A stretch of DNA of 64,000 nucleotides from contig NZ_RZMZ01000002.1 in the NCBI RefSeq assembly GCF_003992675.1, positions 64,501 through 128,500 of the forward strand, in the 5' to 3' direction. Of the stretch, positions 9,074-18,380 are shown piece by piece. Made by a program: the position numbers and the translations under genes. This DNA comes from Flagellimonas marinaquae (GTDB taxonomy: Bacteria > Bacteroidota > Bacteroidia > Flavobacteriales > Flavobacteriaceae). The stretch's first letter is position 1; each line of letters opens with the position of its first letter. The notes under the pieces are model-generated. The model did no database searches, was not told the DNA's origin, and worked only from the letters and a program-made list of their open reading frames with translations.

Positions 9074-10399
9074 TTAAAACTCTACGTTCAATAGCTGCCC
9101 ACTCACTTGGAGCATTTGAAGCTCGGCCAATTTTGCGTTATACTTGGCCTGACTTTTGGCCAATTCGGCGTTCAAGAGGTTCAACTGGGCCTGCCTAAAT
9201 TCAATGGAGGTCACCTGCCCTAATTTATAACGCTCATCGGTACGTGTAAAGTTATTTTGGTTGGTCTGTAGATTTTTTTCTTGAACTTCCAATACATAAA
9301 GAGCATTAGTATAGCTGTCCCATGCATTACGGATATCCCTTTCTACCTCCAACTGAATTTGCCTTTTGGCTATCTCCTGATTTTTATAGGCAATTTTGGC
9401 ATTTTTTATCCCGGTTATGGTTGTTCCTCCATCAAATAGGTTCCAAGTAAGGTTTATGGCTCCGGTAACCCCTGTAGATGTGTTTTGCAAAACAAAGGCC
9501 AAAGGGCTATTGTTGTTGGATTCGTTCCAACCATAAGTACCTGTAAGTCCAATCGTTGGCAAATAACCACTACGGGCCACTTTGATATCGTACCTGCCCA
9601 TGTTGATGTTTTTTTCGGCGATTTGAAGCCTAACATTGTTCATTTGGGCCTCGTTGTACATACCCTCCATTTGAAGTCCAGGAACAAAGTTTACCGTGGT
9701 ATCTGCTTCAAATTGGGCCGATAGGTCTCTGTTCAAAATCAAGTTCAGGTCTCGCATCGTATTTCTCAACTGCTGCCTCGAATTCAATAAATTGATGCTA
9801 TCCGTATTGATATCCACTTCTGCATTCAATACATCCAATCCAGTATTTTGCCCAAACTCAAATTGATATTGGGCCCTTTTGAGCCTATCCTTTGAAATTT
9901 CCAGTGCCTGTTCCAAGGTATTCGTGTTTTCGGTGAGGCGCGCCGCTTCGTAATAGACGGTAAACAACTGAAGGATGGTGGTCTCTATGGTTTGCCGAAC
10001 TTCCAATTCGGACTGTTCCGAGCGCTCTTGGAAACTCTTGTAATTGTAATACCTTCCAAGACCATCGAATAACGTATAGTTTACGTTTACCGCAGCGCTA
10101 TACCTACGTGTCTCGGCTCCTTCCGCACTCCTTACATCACCATTGGCCAGGATACCTTCGGAGTTTTGCTTGTCGATACTACCGCTGGCATTACCAGAAA
10201 CTGTAGGTAGATAACCTGAATTGAGGATATCGGCATTGTTCTCGTCGATTTTTTTGGTATTACGAGCCACTTGAATATCCAAATTGTTTTCCAAAACCAT
10301 TGCAATGGCCTCTTCCTTGGTCAACACCTTTTCTTGGGCATGGGCCAGCGAACAAACAAACAGTAAAATAAAGGGTAGTTTATTAAAAAAGCTTCTCAT
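9074..10399 (-). CDS. TolC-family outer-membrane channel protein
   Basis: Outer-membrane efflux duct of a tripartite pump. The 441 residues begin with a signal peptide (FILLFVCSLAHA, cleavage before QEKVLTKEEA). Two long OEP repeats rich in coiled-coil helix follow, with the usual N-terminal pattern LTKEEAIAMVLENNLDIQVA. The start ATG overlaps the stop of the RND gene as TAATG, so translation is probably coupled. It works with the adaptor (13701-14822) and pump (10399-13689). Confidence 0.93.
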   Translation of the reverse strand: MRSFFNKLPFILLFVCSLAHAQEKVLTKEEAIAMVLENNLDIQVARNTKKIDENNADILNSGYLPTVSGNASGSIDKQNSEGILANGDVRSAEGAETRRYSAAVNVNYTLFDGLGRYYNYKSFQERSEQSELEVRQTIETTILQLFTVYYEAARLTENTNTLEQALEISKDRLKRAQYQFEFGQNTGLDVLNAEVDINTDSINLLNSRQQLRNTMRDLNLILNRDLSAQFEADTTVNFVPGLQMEGMYNEAQMNNVRLQIAEKNINMGRYDIKVARSGYLPTIGLTGTYGWNESNNNSPLAFVLQNTSTGVTGAINLTWNLFDGGTTITGIKNAKIAYKNQEIAKRQIQLEVERDIRNAWDSYTNALYVLEVQEKNLQTNQNNFTRTDERYKLGQVTSIEFRQAQLNLLNAELAKSQAKYNAKLAELQMLQVSGQLLNVEF

Positions 10400-13300
10400 T
10401 ATGTGGTCTCTTCTACAACTTTTGAGGTTTCTTCTCTGTTTTTCGGCACATTCGAACTATCAGTTCCATTTAAGTGAACCATGCCAGATTGCATCTCTTC
10501 TTCTTCATGCTGTTCCCGAATGGCGCGTTCTACTTCTTCAGGAGTTACCTCTTCCCCTGTCCAAAGTCGTTTTGCCAATACTTTCACATTGTTCCCAAAG
10601 GAAAGTAGCAATGGGAGCATGAGCAAGGTAAGGACTGTCGCAAAACCAATTCCATAAGCAATGGAAATAGCCATGGGTTTTAGGAACTGCGCCTGTCGAC
10701 TTTTCTCCAACAGCAAGGGTGCCAAACCTGCAATGGTGGTCACCGAGGTCAAAAAGATGGCCCTAAAACGAGATTTTCCTGCTTCATATATGGCCTCGTC
10801 GAATTTCATACCGTTTCGAAGGTTGATATTGAATTTACCAATCAACACCAATCCATCATTCACCATAATACCGATCAATGCAATAATCCCCAACATGGAA
10901 AGAACATTAATGGGGAATCCATGTATCCAGTGTCCCCATGCAACAGCCGTTAAGCTAAAGGGCACCATGAATATCAACAAGAGTGGTTGGCTGATGCTTC
11001 TAAAAGTGAAAGCGATTACGATGAAAATCAGAAACAATACGATTGGCCCTACAAATCCTAAGGAACCTATCAATTTATTGGCTTCCCGGTTCTGTCCCTC
11101 GTACGAAGGTGTGATGGATGGGTATTTGGCCAAAATATCCGGAAGCACTTCATTTCGTATCCATAACATGGCATCGGTTCCACTGGTGGTTTCTGGGTCT
11201 GTCAAATCCGAAGAAACCTGTATTTCCCTTCTTCCTTCCAAGTGGTTGATGGCTACATCCCCCCTTTCAATGGTATAGGTGGCAATTTCTTTTAAAGGGA
11301 TTCGGTCTCCGCTAGGAGCCAATATCCGCATTTCGTCCAAATCGGAAATGGATGACCTGTTTTCACGATCATAGCGTACCCAAACCCGTATTTCATCCTG
11401 CCCTCTTTGGAAACGTTGTGCCTGTGCCCCGAAGAATCCGCCGCGCACTTGGTTCATGACCGTTCTAAGGTCCAGCCCCAACAAGTAGGCATTTTCTTTG
11501 AGTTGCAATCGTATTTCCTTGATTCCCGCAGGATCGTTATCGGTAACATCCTTTAGGTTGGCATTGGCTTCCATGGCTTGTTTCAGTTCGGTTTTAGCCG
11601 CCTTTAGTTCTGCAATATTATTGCCCAAAAGGGATACCGAAACCGGGCTACCCCCAAAGTTCCCACCAGAGCCGTAGATCAAACTTTCCACCCCAATCAC
11701 TGGACCTACCAGTTCACGGAGTCGCGTGGTCACCATATCGGCACGTATGCCATCGGGGCGCTCCTCACCAGGGAGAAGATTGATTTCCAAAGTGGCATTG
11801 GATGCACCTGGTCCTAAATTTTTAATCATGTTGACGAACAGCATTTTGTCCATTCCCTGCAAATACTGATCGGTGAGTTCTTGATTTACAATGTGCGCCT
11901 TATCTTGAATGAGACTGATAATGGAGTCGGTCACTTTCTCATTGGTACCATTGGGCATGGTCAAGTTGATGGATACCTGATCACTGGCAATCCTCGGGAA
12001 AAAGGCCGTCCTGATGATTCCTCCGCCTATGGAACCCAAGGTAAGGGCCAACGCCATGAAAAACAGGGCAAAAGTGAGGAATTTGTAATTGAGCATAAAA
12101 CGTAGAGCAGGGCTATACCAATTGTCCCTCATATAGTTCATGATCTTGTCGCCTATTTTATTGATGACACGCAGTTTGGCAAATACTTTTCCTATTCCGG
12201 TCTTTGGTTTATCCGTTTGGGTGCGCAGCGCTTTGGAATGCGCCAAGTGAGCTGGCAGAATGATCAGTGCTTCTACCAACGATACCACCAGCGTGAGGAT
12301 CACGATTACCGAGACCTCCCCAAAGAACTCACCAATTCGGCTATCCAAGAACAAGAATATGGAAAAGGCCAGTATAGTGGTGATGATAGCGGATATAATG
12401 GGTGGTATCACCTCCATGGTGCCATCCAGTGCAGCTTGCACGGGTGATTTCCCATCTTCGTAATGTTGATAGATGTTTTCCGCAATCACAATACCATCAT
12501 CCACCAAAATACCGATGACGATGATCATCCCAAATAGGGATAACACATTTATAGTTACGTTGAACATGGGAGCGAACACGAACATCCCCAAAAAGGCGAT
12601 GGGAAGTCCAAAAGCCACCCAAAATGCCAATCGTGTATTCAAGAACAGTGAAAGGAATACCAATACCAAAATCATCCCAACAATGGCATTCTCTGTCAAA
12701 AGCTGGGTCCGTTGGGTCAATGTGGTGGAGCGGTCGTCGATTACGTCCAATCGTACATTGGTATATTTTTCGTTGAACTCCTCAATATACTCCCTCACAT
12801 TCGCGGCCGAACCCATAAGGTCTTCCGTATTGGTACTTGTAATAGTAATATTCACTGCAAGCTCCCCATTGAAATAAGAAGCGTTGGGGGTTTCCGAAAA
12901 GCGGTCCCTGATAATGGCAACGTCCTTCAATCGCACCGTACGGCCGGCAGCATCTCCCCTGACAATAATATTGGAAAGTTCGTCCCCATAATAGGAACGA
13001 TTGTTGGCCCGGATGAGATACTCTTCGGTCACTGTTTTGATATTTCCCCCAGTGACCAAAATATTGGCGTTGGAAACAGCTTGGGCTACATCGGCAAAGG
13101 ACAGGTTGTAGGCCAAAAGACTGTTCTCATCCACAGCGATTTCAATTTCTTCATCGGGATACCCATCAATTTGAATCTGGGAAATCCCATCAATGGCCCT
13201 AAGATCATTTTCGATTTGACGGGCTATTTGTTTTAAGGTGACCAAGGGAATGTCTTTACCACTTACGGCAAAACTAATTGTAGGTCTTACGGGCTCCTGT

Positions 13301-13689
13301 TTGGCCACAATCAGGGGTTCCATGCCTGTTGGGAAAGTGGGCACCCGATCCACCGCATTTTTGACCTCCAACAGCATAAAATCAACATTTCGTTCCTTTT
13401 CGATTTCCACGTTGATGGTACCACTGTTCTCCCTAGAGGTAGAGGTAACCCGCTCCACACCTTCAAGGCCTTTAAGGTTGTCTTCTATCTTCAGGACAAT
13501 ACCCTCTTCAATTTCTTGTGGGGATGCCCCGGGATAGGTGATGGAAATGGTAATATTTCGGGCTTCGTTCAGCGGAAAAAAGGACGATTTCAAGGAAAGA
13601 ATCCCAACGATACCAAAGACAAAAAATGCCAAAATGAAGACATTTACTGCCATGTGGTATTTAATAAAATACGAGATGAGCTTTCTCAT
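10399..13689 (-). CDS. RND-family efflux pump, AcrB/HAE1-like
   Basis: Inner-membrane proton-driven exporter of 1096 residues. The architecture is the duplicated RND fold: a helix at the N-terminus, two large periplasmic porter loops and two blocks of membrane helices. The proton-relay motif GILVDDGIVIAENI keeps the two aspartates. A charged cytosolic tail of about 60 residues at the C-terminus is longer than in E. coli AcrB. It lies 11 bases downstream of the adaptor gene and overlaps the TolC gene by one base. Hydrophobic drug or lipid substrates are likely from family knowledge; nothing in the sequence fixes them. Confidence 0.95.
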   Translation of the reverse strand: MRKLISYFIKYHMAVNVFILAFFVFGIVGILSLKSSFFPLNEARNITISITYPGASPQEIEEGIVLKIEDNLKGLEGVERVTSTSRENSGTINVEIEKERNVDFMLLEVKNAVDRVPTFPTGMEPLIVAKQEPVRPTISFAVSGKDIPLVTLKQIARQIENDLRAIDGISQIQIDGYPDEEIEIAVDENSLLAYNLSFADVAQAVSNANILVTGGNIKTVTEEYLIRANNRSYYGDELSNIIVRGDAAGRTVRLKDVAIIRDRFSETPNASYFNGELAVNITITSTNTEDLMGSAANVREYIEEFNEKYTNVRLDVIDDRSTTLTQRTQLLTENAIVGMILVLVFLSLFLNTRLAFWVAFGLPIAFLGMFVFAPMFNVTINVLSLFGMIIVIGILVDDGIVIAENIYQHYEDGKSPVQAALDGTMEVIPPIISAIITTILAFSIFLFLDSRIGEFFGEVSVIVILTLVVSLVEALIILPAHLAHSKALRTQTDKPKTGIGKVFAKLRVINKIGDKIMNYMRDNWYSPALRFMLNYKFLTFALFFMALALTLGSIGGGIIRTAFFPRIASDQVSINLTMPNGTNEKVTDSIISLIQDKAHIVNQELTDQYLQGMDKMLFVNMIKNLGPGASNATLEINLLPGEERPDGIRADMVTTRLRELVGPVIGVESLIYGSGGNFGGSPVSVSLLGNNIAELKAAKTELKQAMEANANLKDVTDNDPAGIKEIRLQLKENAYLLGLDLRTVMNQVRGGFFGAQAQRFQRGQDEIRVWVRYDRENRSSISDLDEMRILAPSGDRIPLKEIATYTIERGDVAINHLEGRREIQVSSDLTDPETTSGTDAMLWIRNEVLPDILAKYPSITPSYEGQNREANKLIGSLGFVGPIVLFLIFIVIAFTFRSISQPLLLIFMVPFSLTAVAWGHWIHGFPINVLSMLGIIALIGIMVNDGLVLIGKFNINLRNGMKFDEAIYEAGKSRFRAIFLTSVTTIAGLAPLLLEKSRQAQFLKPMAISIAYGIGFATVLTLLMLPLLLSFGNNVKVLAKRLWTGEEVTPEEVERAIREQHEEEEMQSGMVHLNGTDSSNVPKNREETSKVVEETT

Positions 13690-13700
13690 AGCTTATACTA

Positions 13701-14822
13701 TTAGGATTTTCTTTCTTCAAAGATGCGCACCAACATACCGGCATACGCACCTGTAATGGGTTTTGCCACGATGACTTCGCCATCGGGAACGTTCTTGAGC
13801 ACAACGGTCTTATCGGTAAAGAATACCGGTTGTACATCCATCAGGTCCAAAATTGAATCCCGCACCACAAAAATCTGATTGTTCTCCAACAAAAGGGAGC
13901 GGTTGATTTCGATGGCATCGGTTTCTTCCTTGGCTTCAAGATTGGCTTCCAAATATTGGCCTTCTTTCAAATCGTCGCCACTGACTTCAATATAGACCAT
14001 AATGGTCTGTGAATTCTGGTCTACCCTACTATTCACCCGGGTAACCTCGCCCACATAGGTTTTGGTCTTCTCCAAATTCGTCAGCTCCACTTTTTTACCT
14101 ACACGTAAAAAGTCCCCGTAGGTCTTACTTACAGATACTTCCAGTTCGTATAGCCCCGTATCGATAAACTCACCAAGTTTCTGCCCCGAACGAATCAATG
14201 TCCCCTCGGTAACCAAGGCTTCCGTCAACACGCCGCTAAAGGGCGCTGTAATGGTGTATTTCGTAAGACGTTGCTCCAAATTCTTTACATTATAGTAGGT
14301 GGTGATGATTTCCCGTCCCGTGATGAAGAACTTCTCTTTTTCCGAATCCATGGAAGGCAATTCGGGAGTAGTTTTCTCCAAATCGAAACTATTGAGGTAT
14401 TGTTGCCACTTGGGATAGATTTCTGGATAATCCAACCGCAGATCGGGCATGATGGACGTCAGCAAATTGTACAAATTACTTTTGGCCGATTGAACTGTTG
14501 CGTAGTATTCACTGGCATCGATTCGGATAAGCGTTTGTCCTGCACTATAGGCCTGTCCCGTTCGGAACAATTTGCTACCAGGCCTAAACACACCTTGAAC
14601 TTCGGAGAACAGCTCCAACCTTTTTTTGGCCTGCAGGTTACCATTGGCCGGAACCCGTATCGGCACAGTGGTGTTCTTGACGGTGTCTACAAAAACGGTC
14701 TTTACGATTTTCTGGGATGGCGGTCTTCTGTTATCCTTGCTGTCCGCAATAAGACCAGCAAAATATAGGGAGGCAAAAATGATAATGCCTCCGACAACTG
14801 CCGATATGATGAGCTTTCGCAT
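13701..14822 (-). CDS. RND periplasmic adaptor (HlyD/MFP family)
   Basis: Membrane-fusion protein of 373 residues that links the RND pump to the TolC-like channel. It begins with a single N-terminal membrane anchor (IISAVVGGIIIFASLYFAGLI), then the lipoyl half-motifs flanking a helical hairpin, and a beta-barrel (VGKKVELTNLEKTKTYVGEVTR). It is the first gene of the pump operon. Position relative to the TAGATTTG box at 14845-14852 supports ATG 14822. Confidence 0.93.
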   Translation of the reverse strand: MRKLIISAVVGGIIIFASLYFAGLIADSKDNRRPPSQKIVKTVFVDTVKNTTVPIRVPANGNLQAKKRLELFSEVQGVFRPGSKLFRTGQAYSAGQTLIRIDASEYYATVQSAKSNLYNLLTSIMPDLRLDYPEIYPKWQQYLNSFDLEKTTPELPSMDSEKEKFFITGREIITTYYNVKNLEQRLTKYTITAPFSGVLTEALVTEGTLIRSGQKLGEFIDTGLYELEVSVSKTYGDFLRVGKKVELTNLEKTKTYVGEVTRVNSRVDQNSQTIMVYIEVSGDDLKEGQYLEANLEAKEETDAIEINRSLLLENNQIFVVRDSILDLMDVQPVFFTDKTVVLKNVPDGEVIVAKPITGAYAGMLVRIFEERKS

Positions 14823-14844
14823 GCGTAAGTTGGTTTAATCTGTG

Positions 14845-14852
14845 CAAATCTA
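14845..14852 (-). promoter_or_regulatory. -7 box of the RND operon (TAGATTTG)
   Basis: Perfect TAnnTTTG on the minus strand, 22 bases upstream of the adaptor ATG. No -33 TTTG is found at the usual spacing; ATTG at 14869-14872 is nearer than usual. Confidence 0.5.
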
Positions 14853-14969
14853 TTCCCTTCGATTTTTACAATGGTTAAATATTTCCTAAAATACGCTCCA
14901 AACCCGGTCAAATACAAAAAGGGGACCCCAAACGGCATCCCCAACCAAACAAACTAAAGTAATAACTAA

Positions 14970-15857
14970 CTACTCGTTTTCGTTCTCGTCCTCGAATTTG
15001 GTATCTGCCATTCGAGTGCGATCTATATTGATTTCCTTGAACTTGGGACTCAATGACCTGTCATCCGTATCAAAAACAAGGAATTGCTTGGAATCCATTC
15101 CACGCAGGGCATCAAAGGAATCGAAGCGATTATTTTGCAGTTGTAAAATTTGTAAGCTTGCCAATTGGCCAAACTCCGTTGGTATCTCACCGCCCAATCT
15201 ATTGTTAGAAAGCACCAATTCTTTGAGTTGAACCAAATTTCCGATTTCAGAAGGGATTTGTCCTTCCAATAAATTTTCAAAAAGTCCAAGGGCTTCCAAT
15301 TTGGACAGTTTCCCGATTGAACTAGGAATAATGCCCTTTAAATTATTACTTGAAAGATTGAGCTCCTTTAGGTTTTTGAGTTCTCCAAAGCTTTCAGGAA
15401 TGGGTCCAGTCAAAAAATTATTGAACATAGAAAAGATTTCAAGCTCCTTGCAATTGCCGATCTCCGTTGGGATGGCTCCCTTGATTCGGTTCATTTCCAA
15501 ACGTAGTACCTTTAACTTTTCCAACTTGACAATATCCTTAGGGAGCACTCCTGTGATTTGGTTGAATGCAAGGTTGAGCGTAGTCAAATATTTTAAATTT
15601 CCTATACTTTCTGGAAGCACTCCGTTCAAATTGTTCATAAACAAGGTTATCCCTGTCACATGGCCATCTTGAATCTCTATGCCCTTCCAGGTATGGGCAG
15701 ACGCTTCCAAATCCCAAGTAGTATTCCATTCTGGACCATTGGTGCTGTTGTACAGATCCACCAAGGCAGATTTTTCTTCGGGGGAAACTTGCCCGCTGGC
15801 CAACAATATGCTCGTGGAGAACAGCAAGCAAAAGAAAAATAAGGTTACTCTTTTCAT
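14970..15857 (-). CDS. Secreted leucine-rich-repeat protein (plant-type LRRs)
   Basis: A 295-residue protein with a signal peptide (FFFCLLFSTSILLASG) and an N-terminal cap region containing WNTTWDLEAS. About seven tandem 23-24-residue repeats follow, of the form LxxLxxLxLxxNxLxGxIPxxIG, the class otherwise best known from plant receptor kinases. The last ~45 residues are acidic and not repetitive. A good AAGGAG ribosome-binding site precedes the ATG, which is unusual in this phylum. No sorting domain or lipobox is visible, so its final location is unclear. A protein-binding role is an inference from the fold only. Confidence 0.87.
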   Translation of the reverse strand: MKRVTLFFFCLLFSTSILLASGQVSPEEKSALVDLYNSTNGPEWNTTWDLEASAHTWKGIEIQDGHVTGITLFMNNLNGVLPESIGNLKYLTTLNLAFNQITGVLPKDIVKLEKLKVLRLEMNRIKGAIPTEIGNCKELEIFSMFNNFLTGPIPESFGELKNLKELNLSSNNLKGIIPSSIGKLSKLEALGLFENLLEGQIPSEIGNLVQLKELVLSNNRLGGEIPTEFGQLASLQILQLQNNRFDSFDALRGMDSKQFLVFDTDDRSLSPKFKEINIDRTRMADTKFEDENENE

Positions 15858-15992
15858 CTTCTCCTTTTTAGTTGTAAGGAATTTACCTACAAAGTAATAA
15901 AAATGAGAAACATCCTACAACTATAATCGATGAACTTACACCCTAATGTTGTGAATCCTAGAAAATTTGTGGTGAAAAACTTGGAGAATCGA

Positions 15993-17909
15993 TTAATTCA
16001 ATGTCTCCAGCTCATGGGATAGACTCTCCCAATCTTCCATCAATGCTTCCAATTCTTTCTTCTTGCCCTCGTAGTTATCAAAAAAGTTGGGTTTTGCAAT
16101 GGTGGTATCGTAGTCCATGAGTAAATCATGGTCAATCTCGGCAATCTGCTTTTCGAGCTGGGATATCTTCTTCTCTACGCCACTGAGCTTATTCTTTAGG
16201 GACTTTTGCTTTTTTTGGATGTGATATTCGTTTTCCTTGGGTTTTTCTTGGGTCTTGTTTTCCTCTTTTTTGGGGTCGCCCTTTTCCACACTGCGAAAAT
16301 CTTCCATTTTGCGTTGCTCCAAATAAAAGTCGATATCGCCCAGATACTCTTTGATGCCCCCATCCTTAAATTCGTAGACTCTATCGGTTAGCCCTTGCAG
16401 AAAATCCCGGTCGTGCGAGACCAAAATCAAAGTTCCTTCAAAATTTTGGAGTGCCTGCTTCAATACGTTCTTGGATTTGATATCCAAATGGTTGGTGGGC
16501 TCATCCATCACAATCACATTAAAGGGCTGCAACAGCATTTTAGCCAATGCCAAACGGTTGCGTTCCCCACCCGACAACACCTTTACGTATTTATCCACCT
16601 CATCGCCCCTAAAAAGGAAGGAACCCAAAATATCCCTCACTTTACTTCGATTGGTTTCGTTGGCGGCATCGATCATGGTATCCAAAATGGTCTTGTTCCC
16701 ATCAAGGTATTCGGCTTGGTTTTGGGCAAAGTAGCCTAATTGCACATTGTGGCCCATTTTTAGGTCTCCCTTGTAATCCAGTTCACCTACCATAATTTTG
16801 GCCAAGGTGGTTTTTCCTTGTCCATTTTGCCCCACAAAGGCCGTTTTGCTGCCTCTATCCACCATGAGGTCGATATCTTGCAGTACTTTTTTGGGACCAT
16901 AACTTTTAGAGATTCCGTTGAGTTCGGCAACCACCTTGCCCGGGGTCACCGAAACGGGAAAACGCAGGTTCATCACACTGTTATCTTCCTCATCCACTTC
17001 GATGCGGTCCATTTTGTCCAGTTTTTTGATCAAGGACTGCGCCATGGAAGCCTTACTGGATTTGGCCCGAAACTTTTCAATCAGTCGCTCGGTCTGCTGT
17101 ATCTGTTTCTCTTGGTTTTTTTGGGCACTGAGCTGCTGTTCTTTAATTTCCTGTCTGTGAACCAGAAATTGGGAATAGGGTTTGTTGTAATCATAAATTC
17201 GGCCCAATGAAATCTCGATGGTACGGTTGGTAACGTTGTCCAAGAACATTTTGTCATGGGAAACGATTACCACCGCTCCTGTAAAATTCCGAAGGAATTG
17301 CTCCAACCAAATGATGGACTCAATATCCAAGTGGTTGGTAGGCTCATCCAGGAGCAATACATCATTGTTCTGCAATAGCAGTTTGGCCAGCTCTATTCGC
17401 ATACGCCACCCTCCTGAAAAGGTGTCGGTGAGCTTATTGAAGTCGTCCCGCTTAAATCCTAGACCCAAAAGCACCTTTTCGGTATCGCCTTGATAGTTGT
17501 AGCCTCCCAAAATTTCGTAGCGATGGGTCACATCGTTCAGGTCCACCATAAGCTGATGGTAGCCATCACTTTCATAATCGGTGCGCTCAGCCAATGCCGT
17601 ATTGATTTCGTCCAATTTCAGTTCCATCTCCTTGATCTCTGAGAACGCTTGATAGGATTCTTCAAGTACGGTTCGGCCCTCTTCAAAATCGATATCCTGT
17701 TTTAGAAAGCCAATTCTAATGTTCTTTTCGGTGGCGATAGCTCCTTGGTCCAAGGGCATTTCCTTGGCCAATAACTTGAGCATGGTCGATTTACCCGCAC
17801 CGTTCTTCCCGATGAGGCCTACGCGGTCGCCCCCGTTGAGACGAAAGGATATTTCCTCAAAGAGATATTCGCCTCCAAAGGCTACGGAAAGATTGTGAAC
17901 ATTTAGCAT
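15993..17909 (-). CDS. ABC-F family ATPase (ribosome-associated)
   Basis: Soluble protein of 638 residues with two ABC domains and no membrane segments. Domain 1 has GKNGAGKST, the signature SGGWR and LLLDEPTNHLD. Domain 2 has GQNGQGKTT, LSGGERNR and MDEPTNHLD. A linker rich in Arg/Lys/Gln (about residues 245-320) and a C-terminal coiled coil (about 560-638) fit ABC-F translation factors of the YheS/Uup type. Such proteins act in the ribosomal E site. It is divergent from the DUF983 gene. I cannot assign a subfamily with confidence. Confidence 0.92.
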   Translation of the reverse strand: MLNVHNLSVAFGGEYLFEEISFRLNGGDRVGLIGKNGAGKSTMLKLLAKEMPLDQGAIATEKNIRIGFLKQDIDFEEGRTVLEESYQAFSEIKEMELKLDEINTALAERTDYESDGYHQLMVDLNDVTHRYEILGGYNYQGDTEKVLLGLGFKRDDFNKLTDTFSGGWRMRIELAKLLLQNNDVLLLDEPTNHLDIESIIWLEQFLRNFTGAVVIVSHDKMFLDNVTNRTIEISLGRIYDYNKPYSQFLVHRQEIKEQQLSAQKNQEKQIQQTERLIEKFRAKSSKASMAQSLIKKLDKMDRIEVDEEDNSVMNLRFPVSVTPGKVVAELNGISKSYGPKKVLQDIDLMVDRGSKTAFVGQNGQGKTTLAKIMVGELDYKGDLKMGHNVQLGYFAQNQAEYLDGNKTILDTMIDAANETNRSKVRDILGSFLFRGDEVDKYVKVLSGGERNRLALAKMLLQPFNVIVMDEPTNHLDIKSKNVLKQALQNFEGTLILVSHDRDFLQGLTDRVYEFKDGGIKEYLGDIDFYLEQRKMEDFRSVEKGDPKKEENKTQEKPKENEYHIQKKQKSLKNKLSGVEKKISQLEKQIAEIDHDLLMDYDTTIAKPNFFDNYEGKKKELEALMEDWESLSHELETLN

Positions 17910-17951
17910 TTTTATGTGACCTTGATTACAAAACTTTTATTGGCGAATGTA

Positions 17952-17959
17952 TACTTTTG
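17952..17959 (+). promoter_or_regulatory. -7 box of the DUF983 gene (TACTTTTG)
   Basis: Perfect TAnnTTTG located 16 bases before ATG 17976. It places transcription start after the longer frame's nominal start at 17916, supporting ATG 17976. Confidence 0.55.
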
Positions 17960-17975
17960 TACAAAAGCCGTGCAA

Positions 17976-18380
17976 ATGTTAAAAAAAGGAACCAAAATGT
18001 ACAGCATTTTAACAGGAAACTGTCCAAGATGCCATGAGGAAAGCATGTATGAGAATTCCAATCCGTATGCGTTGTCCAAGATCTTCAAGATGAACGAAAG
18101 ATGCTCGCATTGTGGTTTGAAGTATAAAATAGAGCCCTCGTTCTTCTATGGTGCCATGTACGTGAGTTATGGCGTGGGTATTGCGTTTGCTGTCGCCGCT
18201 TTTGTGATTTCCTTTTTGTTCTTGGGTTCATCCTTACCGACCGCCTTTATCGCTATCGTGGGTACGCTGGTCGTATTTATGCCGGTCATTATTCGACTTT
18301 CCCGAAATATTTGGATCAACTTTTTTGTGAAGTACGACCCAAATTCCGTTAAAAAGTACGAAGCCATGGCCAAAAGTTAA
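17976..18380 (+). CDS. DUF983 family membrane protein with zinc-ribbon cysteines
   Basis: A 134-residue protein. Two cysteine pairs, CPRC and CSHC, lie in the first 45 residues and probably form a zinc ribbon. Two membrane helices follow (about residues 60-82 and 86-108). This layout is that of DUF983, whose function is unknown. ATG 17976 (MLKKGTKMYSILTGNCPRC) is chosen over the in-frame extension to 17916 because of the -7 box at 17952. Its stop shares TTAA with the stop of the convergent oxidoreductase gene. Confidence 0.88.
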   Translation: MLKKGTKMYSILTGNCPRCHEESMYENSNPYALSKIFKMNERCSHCGLKYKIEPSFFYGAMYVSYGVGIAFAVAAFVISFLFLGSSLPTAFIAIVGTLVVFMPVIIRLSRNIWINFFVKYDPNSVKKYEAMAKS

